Positions 47,613-57,223 of a DNA stretch of 64,000 bases are shown one piece after another; within the stretch, counting starts at the first letter, position 1, and each line of letters opens with the position of its first letter. The notes beneath the pieces are model-generated. The model saw nothing but the letters and a program-made list of their open reading frames with translations. It did no database searches and was not told the DNA's origin. The position numbers were made by a program, and so were the translations under genes. This DNA is from Cynocephalus volans (Eukaryota > Chordata > Mammalia > Dermoptera > Cynocephalidae): assembly GCF_027409185.1 (NCBI RefSeq), contig NC_084472.1, positions 50,021,427 to 50,085,426 on the forward strand. Direction: 5' to 3'.

Positions 47613-47817
47613 TGCCACTTGCAGTCCTGACCGCGTAGAACCGAACGGGCGCCACAGGTTGGAGAAATCAGGAGCAGCTGTCCCCACGATCGTCGCCCCG
47701 TGAAGCAGATCCTGTGTGGCTGCTGGTGGGAAGCTCAGGAGGTCCAGGGCTCGGGAAGGGCAGGAAACCTCCCTGAAACCTAACACTCAGCCCTCCCAGA
47801 AGGAACTTCGCAGGCTG

Positions 47818-47823
47818 GTGAGT
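47818..47823 (+). promoter_or_regulatory. Consensus 5' splice site (CTG/GTGAGT)
   Basis: gcaggctg/gtgagt in the CpG island. The GTGAGT intron start is among the strongest donor forms. It supports a spliced plus-strand transcript starting upstream of this point. Confidence 0.35.
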
Positions 47824-47945
47824 TGCGGAAGGCGGGCAGTGGCTGCTGGAAGGTGTTGCCACCGATTCGGGGTGCTGCAGCGCCGGCCCGCGCCGGGAGG
47901 TGAACCCCGCGGAGCGGCGGGCCGGGGTCTGCCTGCGCGGCGCGG

Positions 47946-47955
47946 GCGCAGGCGC
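47946..47955. promoter_or_regulatory. NRF1-like site
   Basis: GCGCAGGCGC closely matches the palindromic NRF1 core (GCGCAnGCGC). NRF1 sites are typical of TATA-less CpG-island promoters near transcription start. Confidence 0.5.
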
Positions 47956-47986
47956 GGTTCCCGCAGGACCCTGCGGAGGAGGCAGC

Positions 47987-47992
47987 GGGCGG
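47987..47992 (+). promoter_or_regulatory. GC box (SP-family site)
   Basis: GGGCGG about 30 bp from the NRF1-like site. Confidence 0.4.
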
Positions 47993-48297
47993 CCAGGCGA
48001 GCTGCACGGGGCCATCCGCAAACCGAGCTGGCTGTCGCTTCTTTGTTCTGGTGTTTGCTTCCCAAACAGCTGGTTAGGACAAAAAACAAACTGGGCACAG
48101 CGATGTCAATTTCCTCCAAAGTAATGATGATGCTGTGTTTAGGTGTCATGCAAGAAGTGACAGTGAGGCCAGCCAGGCAAGTGATAGGTCATTTCTTTGC
48201 ACTTCCTCAGGTGAAATAGCCATAAAGAAATCAGGAGTAATTTCTTCATTGTTTGCTCTGTTACTTTCAAATTCTGATCTAAATGTTGCAGCTGGTA

Positions 48298-48330
48298 GGG
48301 TGTGCGTGCGTGTGTGTGCGCACGCACGCT
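48298..48330. repeat. Alternating TG/CG tract
   Basis: gggtgtgcgtgcgtgtgtgt, then gcgcacgcacgc. This is a purine-pyrimidine alternation with several CG steps just outside the CpG island, a classic Z-DNA-prone composition. Confidence 0.8.
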
Positions 48331-48339
48331 CATTCCAGT

Positions 48340-49950
48340 GGTCACAATAAATCAGTTTCCAAGATTTTCCCACCCAATTCAATGTTATCTAATTAAGCAT
48401 GAGAAATCTATTAAAGCAGGTGAACTGTAAGCAGAGACAGCATTCCTAGGAAAAAGCTGTGTTTGGATAAAGCTGTCACCCCTGGAACATGTTTACCAGC
48501 TCTTTATATCAAGATCTAAAACTAAGAATATAAGATCCCAGTTTAAATCTCACATCATTAAATTAGTTTCAGGATTATCAGCAACCAATTTATTATTTAA
48601 TATAACATAGCTCTGAATTTTGATTTAGGTTCTCTTTTTAAAAATATCTATGGTTATCAGTATTTAGTTATATTGACATGTATTTAGTATTATATAGTTA
48701 TAAATTTTAACACGTTGACAGAAAAGATGAGCTTCAACTTTGTTATCAATTCAGGTATTTCAGTTTATTGAATTTTCAAGCTATGATAACGCCCAAATTG
48801 TAGTTATGAAGTGAGAGCTGTATTTGACTTGTGCCATTTCCCCTCAAAATAGTTATTTTTCTTAGTTTCCTCACATAATCCCCTACCCAGATGGGATCAC
48901 CCATTCTTGAAGCAAGAGGGGACTCCTATGGATGACCAAAAAAGGGTAATCTTGACAGATAGTTTAATATTAATGAAGCTTTTCTGATTAAGAACTGATT
49001 ACGGACTCCCATTCAATGTTACCATCATTGCTTTCAAAGGGAAAACAAAACATTGCAGATGAAACTGGATGAGCCAGTTCTCATAGTTGCCAAGAAGAAA
49101 TAAAGGGAATCTGTCAAATGTAAGCAAACCACAACCCTCCTTTCTCATAGGTCATTTCTGGAGCAGGCATGGTTGGCCTGATAGGAAAGGTAACCCAAAT
49201 ACAATTAATTTCAGCTTCTTGGTACACCAGTTCATACTAGAATTATCTGCTGTTTTCAGAATCAACGATCAGTTATTTAATCGTTCTTCCAGAAAAGTGG
49301 AAGTCATTCAAAGTCCCAGGTGATTCAGAACAAAATCTGGTCTTTTCCCACCTCACTCCTGGAAATTTTTGGTTAGGATTTTGCTCTCTCAGATCAGTAG
49401 AGCATGGAATATAGATGAACTATTCACATAAAGCTCATCTCACAATTAATCCAGTTTCTTGAGTTGATTCATCACGGCAGGTTAACCAATAGTTCAGCTC
49501 TTAAGCAAGTAATTGTAATGTCGAAATGAAAGAAAATCATTACAGTAAAGACAGACAGGACAAACCAGGTGTTTCCCAAGAGTATGTCACTTTCTAAAGA
49601 TGGCTGTTAAGGGGGATGATTTTATTTATTTATTATTAGGTATGTATGGGGCTTAACTTTATTCTATATAGTAGGAAGAAGCAACATAGCTAAGCATAAT
49701 AACCAGCCTATTGTAAACCCCATATATGGAGTTGTGAGCATCACTTAATTTGTTTCACACCCTTTGCAATCATTATTCATGGTTTCCAAATATTATCCTT
49801 CTCTCATTGCCTTCCTTAAATGAATAAAAACTTGTCTAGATTACCAGTAATGAGAATAACACTCTGTTTAACAAATGGGCAGAAAAATCTTCAATAAGTT
49901 CAGTCTTTTTAACTAAACAACTCCCCAATATATTGAGAAAAATATTAAGT
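48340..49950. other. Unannotated AT-rich interval
   Basis: No repeat or exon recognised, despite lying directly beside the CpG island. A first intron would be the natural reading if transcription runs plus. Confidence 0.4.
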
Positions 49951-49960
49951 TGCTTGTTTA

Positions 49961-51560
49961 CTTATTCAACAAATATTTATTAATAGTGTCAAACACTATT
50001 CTAGGCTCTCTGTGGACAGAAGTGGACAAAACAGACAAAAATCCCTGACCCCATAGAGTTTGCTTTTTACTGGAGAGATAAAGAATAAACAAGATGAGCA
50101 CTTGAAATCTGTGGTACATTAGAGACAACTGCTCAGGAGAAGCTGTAAAGCAAAGGAGACATGCAGAAAGTGGCAGTGACATGGGGCAGGGAGTGTTAAA
50201 ATTTTAGATCAGGTGTTAGGGAAAGTCTCACTGAGATGATATTTTAATAGTGATCTGAAGCAAGTAAGGGAGGGAGCCATGTGGATACCAAGGACGAGCA
50301 TTCCAGGCTGAGGGAACAGGAAGTAGGAGTTTGCCTGGCACCTTCCAGGAACAGTAAAGAAGGCTACGCACCTGGAACCGGGGGTGGGGGGTGGTGGTGG
50401 AAAGGAACGGGGGAGGGGCGATAATGGGGCAGATTACAGCGGGCTTTGAAGGTCCTAATATATTGGTTTTTGGTTTTTATTCTGAGTGAAATGAGAAAAT
50501 ATTCTGATTTAGATATAGTATGTCAAATATTTTTCAACAGGTACTTATTAAGCATTCTATGAACTTTAATATTCTTCTAAGAGCTGAGGATAACAGAGGT
50601 TCATGAAACATAGAAGGCCTCTGCTATTATGGAAATTACATTCTAGTGTGGAGAAATAGACACATAAGCAAATAAACAAATGAGAAATTCTGCAAGTTTC
50701 AGTGTTAAGAAAAAATACGTGGGATGAAATGGGAATGACTGGGAGGAAACTCTGATTCAGTGGCCAGGAAAAGCCTCGGGGGAGTGGTCTTGTTAAAAGA
50801 TCACTATGGCTTTCTTGAAGCAAATGGGTTGTAGGGTGACCAGAGTGGAAGAGAGACCAGTTAGCAGGCTATTCCAGTAGACCAGCAATGACAGTGGCAC
50901 TGATTAGGTTCTGAACAATAGTTACGAAGAAGCAGATAGATTCATGAAAAATTTGAAGGCAGAGCTGACAGAACTTGCAAACGAATTGGGTAAAGGGTGG
51001 GAATGAAGGAAAGAAAGGACCAAAACGATCACCAGGATTTGTACTGACGATCCTGGTAATGGTAAAGCCATTTTCTAAGGTGGATAAAGCTGGGGAAGAA
51101 ATAGTTTTGAAAGAGAAATGAAGAATTCATTACCAGCCATTAGAAGTATTATTAGGTATCCCAGTGGAAATATCAAATTGGACTTTTGCATCTATGAATC
51201 TGGAGTACTTAGAGGAAGTCATGGCTGAATTTGAAAATTTGGCAATTAAGTGCTATGATGCTATTTAGAGCCTCGATCTTGAAGACATAACCTAGAGGCG
51301 TAATAGAGAGAGAGAAGGATAGAGGCCTGAGAACCAAGCTCTGACTTATTCTAGTATTTAAGGACTGTGCATAGGAGGAGTCAGTAAAAAGCCAGTCAAG
51401 CAGGAGGTAACCAGAAGAGAGCGTCATCTTGGAGCCCAAGCCAGGAAGTTTTTCAAGAAAGGAATGGTCGATGTAACAGATGTTGCTAAGAACAAGAGTG
51501 AGATGAGGACAGGGAAGCGAGGATTGCCTGTGGCAACAGGGAATCACTGGCAACTCTGAG
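49961..51560 (+). repeat. Long ancient interspersed repeat, with an internal second copy
   Basis: Begins caacaaatatttattaatag and proceeds through ctgaccccatagagtttgc, a gtctcactgagatgatatt block, gcattccaggctgagggaac, a gggctttgaaggtcctaat block, ccagttagcaggctattcc and late blocks such as gtaacagatgttgctaag, over 1.6 kb. This order recurs widely in mammalian genomes; I could not settle its class. At 50525-50795 the 5' module starts again (acaggtacttattaagcatt), then the first copy resumes. This implies a nested or duplicated copy. Confidence 0.55.
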
Positions 51561-52114
51561 AGGAGATGGAGTTCTCAACACAAGATATCCAGAAAAACAA
51601 ACTTTTAAAAATGCTGGAAATAGTATTTCACCATATCACAAAGAAAAATTAAAAAGAGAACACTAGAAAAACTCCTGAAGCTACATGGAGGCTTTAATGA
51701 AATCAATTTTTTAAAAATGACTTGTAGAACAGATGAACAAAGGAACATATAATTAGAAATACTTACAAAGGTGTTGCATGAGCTGGAAGCATAGTTTGAA
51801 AAAGCATAAAACCCAGAGTGGGCTGAAGCTTAGAAAAAATGTTAAGAAAAGCTGAAGATTCTTCTAGCATTGTTTAGAATAAAGCACTGAATAAGGAAGG
51901 GTCATCTCACATCATGTAAGTAGGTGGCAGAGAAAGTAGAATTACTCAATTTCAATTTAGTTTCCTTCTTTCTATTTAAGAAACTACTGTTCAAGATGCA
52001 AGGATTAGACAATATTAAAAGAAAATTAAAATCAAAGAAAGTTGAGATGTTATTGTGAACGTAAGTAAGTTCTGTAAATGGGAAAGAATAACGGTGGGAG
52101 TGCTCAAGAGGACC

Positions 52115-52375
52115 TCTGTGAGGAAATAGCATTTCGAGTGAGAGCTGAAGGATGTCTGCATGCCAGTCGGGTGAAGAATTGGGCAACAGAGCAAAACCAT
52201 CTGTCGAGTTCACAACCTGGGGAAGAGCTTGATGCATTCAAAGAACTGAGGGAAGAGTCTGGCACGTGGAAAGCAGGTGGCAGAGAGGTGTGCAAGGGGA
52301 CGCCAGAGATGCCAGTGGGGAAGTCATTGCAGGATAAGACCCCGGATGACCAAGAAAGGCTGCGACCCAAGACTT
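52115..52375 (+). repeat. Further fragment of the same ancient repeat
   Basis: gagctgaaggatgtctgc, a ccagtcgggtgaagaattgg block, gcattcaaagaactgag and gatgccagtggggaagtc follow the middle of the 49961 repeat. Open frames on both strands (105 and 123 codons) are by-products. Confidence 0.4.
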
Positions 52376-52399
52376 GCTTCTCAGATGGGTGGTAGAGAT

Positions 52400-53280
52400 G
52401 GATTCTACTGGGAAGTTGAACTAAACGACTCAAGCTCTCTTTCAAAGCTGTGATCCTACAAAGACAAGAACACAATTTGTTTGGTGTTAGATAGATATTC
52501 TAGGTAGAAAATTAAGAAATGATAATGAAAGTTTAGTTGTAAGAAATAAAACAGATCAAAATAAATTAAGTTGTAACTGCCATATAAACTAAATGTTTAA
52601 TATCCAGAAATATAGGAATAACATTTTTAGGTAGGTAAAGCTATGCAAGTATTTGAGAACACCAAGTCCCACCCACATAATTTTGGGAAAAAGATCATAG
52701 AAAGCAGATAAAGATGCCATAAATTGGAGGAATTTAAATCAAACCATTAGAAATCTATATTAATCAAATATTGCTAGTGCTGAGTAATGTGTAGCTATTC
52801 ATAGCATTCAGTCTCCTTAAGATCTTCATTTTTCTCTTGTGTAAAATAAAAAAATATGAATTGATTATTTTAACATTACTCTGTCTAGCTCCAGACATGG
52901 GTAACCTACAATTCTTGCATCATATTTAGTTCCTTTCTTTTTTCCTTCCTCTCTTCCTTCCATTTATGTAACTATCCATTTATTTTATTTCGGTTTTTTT
53001 TTTTTGTTACTGCACTTTTTATTTTCTACAAAATTTAAAAGACAAATTTATAAAATAGTTATATATTTATGTTTTGGGGCACACAATTTTTAAAGTAATT
53101 GTAATTTGTAATAGCAATATCACAAAGGGGGTGACAGAGCTTTATAGGAGTAGAGTTTTTGCATGTAATTGAAGTTAAGTTGGTATCAATTAAAATTAGT
53201 TATGACTGTAAGATGTTATATGTAAGCTCTAAGGTAACTACAAATAAATAGTCATCCCTCAGTATCTGTGGAATGTAATG
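52400..53280. other. Unannotated interval
   Basis: AT-rich, with a T-run at about 52995. Nothing recognised. Confidence 0.4.
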
Positions 53281-53287
53281 TATCTAT

Positions 53288-53412
53288 CCATTTAGATAGA
53301 TAGATGATGATGATGATGAAGATAGATAGACAGATAGATAGATAGGGCTACAGATACGTATACATGTATGTATATAATATATATATGTGTGTGTACACAG
53401 AGAGAGAGAAAG
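53288..53412. repeat. (GATA)n/(GATGAT)n/(TA)n composite simple repeat
   Basis: Runs of GATA, then GATGAT, then GATA/GACA again, followed by a TATA/TGTG tract and a GAGA tract. Confidence 0.9.
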
Positions 53413-53419
53413 AAATAAA

Positions 53420-54280
53420 ATATATAACCTCTATAATGGAGGGGGAAATTCCTTTAAAAAGGTAAAGGGAAAAGTATAAAACTTTATATTAGTCTTCTAT
53501 CTGTAGCATATAAATTTATTTTCAATTATCGTAAACTCAGAGTCAACCCAAACTGTTTTCTTGTTGCTTCTCTCCTTAACTTGCTTAGAAAAAGGAAACT
53601 GTATTAACTCTGATCTGAAGGATACATTAGAAAATGCAAAATTGATTTGTATAATATTTGTCCAGTCTGACTCAGGCAAAGTAATCAGAGCCTGAGAAGT
53701 TTGTTAAAAGAATTACTCAGTCTTTAAGGTCTAGTATTCAAAATATGTTATTTTCATAAGCAAAATGTCTATAAATGTTTCTGGACATGTCAAAATATTT
53801 TAAATATAGAATGAAGTTAGATTTTTTCCAAGAAGGAAAGAAAAACTTGGTGTCTTAGTGCTTAAAAACGAAACAGCCTTTTTCAATATTAAGAGTTGCT
53901 GCTTACTGATTCAAGTGACTCTTTGGACTGACTAAAACTTCTGATTTTCTGAAGTTTTCTCCCAAATACTGCAAAATGCAGGAGCAACGCAACTGGTTTA
54001 CTAGTTAACTACAGATAGATATCACAACTAACTATATCAAAACTATCATTCCCAGTCCCTATACCTATTTCTCTTTCAATAAATCTTTGATCTTAATCTT
54101 TCCAGGCTTGGTAATACCTGTTCTCCAATGCTGCCTCTTAGGGTTTGGAGGTAAAAGCTTCTGTTAGAAACAATGCAGAAAACAACACTGCAAAACATAG
54201 GGGGAGAAATCACTGTAATGAAAATATTGTCATATTTATAACTGAAGGTTAAAACATAACAAAATAGGCTTAAATAAATA
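53420..54280. other. Unannotated interval
   Basis: Nothing recognised. Confidence 0.4.
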
Positions 54281-54286
54281 GGGCAT

Positions 54287-54716
54287 TGTAGTGGATTGTA
54301 TTATGTTCCCCACCAAACTCACTGAAGCTTGAATTGTGTCCCCCAAGTTTTACATATTAGAAACTTAGTCCCCACTGTGACTGTTGAGAGGGTGGGAAAT
54401 CCTATTATGGTAATTGAATGGTAGAGTATTGAAGAGGTGATTGGATTGTAAGATCATGCCTTAGTGAATGGATTAAAAATGGTGGTCAGGGGCATGGTTC
54501 TGAGGGCTTTAAAAGGAGAGTGCAGAAAGAGCTATTTCTCTCTTGCTCTCTCTGCTTCCACCATCTTGCAATGTGTGACCCCTGGGTCACTGTTGCCACC
54601 ACCCGATAGACTTTGGACTTCCCAGCCTCAGAAACTGTAAGCAGAAAATTTTGTTTTCTTTATAAATCACCCAGTTTTGTGTATTTTGTTATAAGCAACA
54701 GAAACGGACTAATACA
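54287..54716 (+). mobile_element. MaLR-type solo LTR
   Basis: Starts tgtagtggattgtattatg, continues with ttgaattgtgtcccccaag, a cttagtccccactgtgact block, gaggtgattggattgta, a gctctctctgcttccacc block and cagcctcagaaactgtaag. It ends tttctttataaatcaccc, acggactaataca. TG...CA ends are flanked by GGCAT (54282-54286) and GACAT (54717-54721), a 5-bp duplication with one mismatch. No internal sequence. Confidence 0.8.
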
Positions 54717-54721
54717 GACAT

Positions 54722-55985
54722 CATATGAGAAAGACCAGCTCCTTAATCTTCAGCAGGAAATGGGATGCTAGTTGATGAAGACTGTATCATAGTAATAAAA
54801 TGAAATGAGCAACTTTGGATGTGCTTTTCTCTTGTGACCACCATAGGCTATCATCAGAGCTGCTACTTATTCTGAAATTGGCCTACACAATCTCCCTATA
54901 TCTCCTTTGTTAGATTTTAATTTTTCACTTAGAAAAATTGGAAAACCAAGCAAACAAAAGCAGGATGTGTAACTCATTAGTACTATTTCTTAATATCCTT
55001 AATTTGGGTGCCCTCTCCCCGCCCCAGGAATTTACATACTCAGTAGGAATTTATTTCATCCAGTGTGTTTTGTCCCGCAGTAGGAAAAGTTACACCAGCC
55101 TGAGCCTTGGTCTCCTCTGCAGACTTGGAGAAGAGCTGGAATCCATCTATTTCCTGTGCAAGCTTCAAGAAAGTCATTGAATTCTATGCTGTGGTTTTCT
55201 CGGTAACATGACTAGATGACAATAACTGAGTCACTATGAAGATAAATTTCCCTCTAGTTATCATGTTCTTCTTTCTGGTTCCCAACAGTTTTTCTAATCA
55301 AGCATATTTTTCATGATTCTGACTCCTTAACGGTTTTCACTCTTTTGAAGTATACTTTGACTTTTAAATTAGACTCATGCAGGAGGCCAGGGAACCAGAA
55401 ACTAGTTTTCCATCCTTCAGTTCCTGGAAGGCGTTGGATTAGAGTGATTTAGTGAAACAAATCTATGAAGTGTAGTCCAAGTAACATATAGCAGTAAGGT
55501 TGGTTCTTAAAATCAATACAGTAAATATTCAAACATGCAAGGGTACAGTCTTGGCACCTTGAGAATAGGAAAGGAGCAATTCAGATTTATAAACATTAAC
55601 TATATATTTAAGAACTATGTTTTGTTTGCACCACAATATTTTATAACAGGTAGAAATATTTGTATTTATCTTATTTTTTAAGAATCGTGTTTTTTAAAAG
55701 TGTGTAGAAATGGAATAGGGGAGTTTAAAAATAGCTCAAAACTGCTTTCTAATTGGTCTTTTCTGAGTAAACATGGTCACTTTATCCAAAATATGAAAAT
55801 AAGAAATCCAAGAATTATTGACATTCTTTGGAAAGCACAAGTTCTGCTTGTCGTAGGATAGTATAAACTTTAGGGAAAATGTCAAGTTAATTAAAGTTGA
55901 CAATGTCATTTACTACAATAAAAGAGCTGCTTATCTTGTTAAACCTGATAATAGCAATGTAATCTCTGGTATAAGTTTTGTATAT
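54722..55985. other. Unannotated interval
   Basis: No repeat or exon recognised. The 80-codon open frame at 54938-55180 is unsupported. Confidence 0.4.
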
Positions 55986-55989
55986 CTGA

Positions 55990-56530
55990 ATTTTTTATTT
56001 AAAAATATTAGGTGCCTACTATGTGTCAGACCATATTTGGTACTTTGGTTGTAATGATGAACAAGACAGTTTCTGCTCTTAAAGAACTTAGAATCTGGTA
56101 AAGTAGAGAGATGCATGAGCAGATAATTTTCGTGTAAATTGAAAAAGTTTCAGTTAGTTGTTTGAATGCAGTATTGTCCTAATAAAGTGGAAGATAAATT
56201 TAAGGGAGTTAAAAACTGTAGAGAGATCAGTTAGGAGTAGGAAATAAAAAGGTCTGAAATTAGCTCAGTGACTGTGAAGTTGGAGAAGTCAGATTGGAAA
56301 AATAATTAACATGAGCATTGACCAGATATTAGGGGAAAGGAGAAATTTTTATAAAGTCTGAATTTCTGGCTTTAATAAGGCAATAGATGGATGAACAGGG
56401 GTCTCCAGAATTGAAATCAGGCATAGAAAAGGTGAAGCAAGTTGGAGAGGAAGGTGCTCTGCATTTGAGGTACCTGTGATCATTTAACTGGATACACTCA
56501 AGAAAATGGCTTCCAAAATCTAGACCTCCC
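55990..56530 (+). repeat. Ancient interspersed repeat fragments
   Basis: attaggtgcctactatgtgt, then a tcttaaagaacttagaatc block is the same 5' module as at 49961. 56200-56530 echoes its later blocks. Confidence 0.4.
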
Positions 56531-56821
56531 AAGAGTGGTCAGGCTGATAAAAGTGATTGGAAAATACCGGCATGCCGATGATCCCTAGAATCCACAAGAT
56601 CAAATGCCATCTCTCAGGGAAACCTGTGAAAGTAGGAGGAGTAGCCCTAAGATAGGACTAATTGATTTTCTACTTTTCCTGTAAGCACTACTCTGCTTTG
56701 ATGAATAATGACGTTGAAATCCAGGAAGAACTTAGGGGAAATGTAAAGTTATATCTAATATGTATATATTTATCATTATTGCTGTTGTTGTTAGATTGGT
56801 AGGACATATTTGATAATACCT

Positions 56822-57218
56822 TGATGGAGTTTGGATGTGTTGTCCCCTCCAAAACTCATGTGGAAATTTGATCCCCAATGTGACAGTGTTGGAAACTGAT
56901 TGAGTCATGGGGGCGGATCCCTCACGAATGGATTAATGCTCCCCTGGGGGAGAGGGGAGTAATGAGTGAGTTCTCACTCCCCTGAGACCTGATTGTTTAA
57001 AGGACCCTGGCACCATTCTCTCTCTCTCTTGCTTCCTCTCGCCATGTGATCTGCTTGTACCCGCCTGCTGCTGCCACTTTTCCGCCATGAGTAGAAGCAG
57101 CCTGAGGCCCATGCCAGACGCAGCTGTCCCAGAATTGTAAGCCAAATAAACCTCTCTTCTTTATAAATTACCCAGTCTCAGGTATTTCTGTTACAGCAAC
57201 ACAAAAAGGACTAAAACA
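56822..57218 (+). mobile_element. MaLR (MST-like) solo LTR
   Basis: Starts tgatggagtttggatgtgtt and continues with ttgatccccaatgtgacag, a gggggcggatccctcacga block, gtgagttctcactcc, a cctctcgccatgtgatctg block and taagccaaataaacctctc (AATAAA). It ends aaggactaaaaca. TACCT is present on both sides (56817-56821 and 57219-57223), a perfect 5-bp target duplication. 397 bp. Confidence 0.85.
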
Positions 57219-57223
57219 TACCT

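Larger units (their letters stand above)
47400..48060. promoter_or_regulatory. CpG island, likely promoter/first exon region
   Basis: The only CpG-dense stretch in the window. By eye, 47521-48060 holds about 50 CG dinucleotides, against very few elsewhere. It contains GC boxes, an NRF1-like site and two consensus plus-strand splice donors. No TATA box was seen. Long open frames occur on both strands (for example 47716-48219 plus and 47101-47541 minus), but they are what GC-rich DNA produces and resemble nothing I know. It could drive a plus-strand noncoding or 5' exon, the minus-strand candidate exon series at 46.8-29.2 kb, or both. Direction is inference. Confidence 0.7.

Noticed and set aside
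47716..48219. 167-codon plus-strand open frame through the CpG island
   Set aside because: Arg/Gly/Ala-rich composition and simultaneous long open frames on the other strand are what GC-rich DNA gives by chance. No known protein resemblance; a consensus splice donor cuts through it.
52104..52475. 123-codon minus and 105-codon plus open frames
   Set aside because: Both fall in a fragment of the long ancient repeat and overlap each other.
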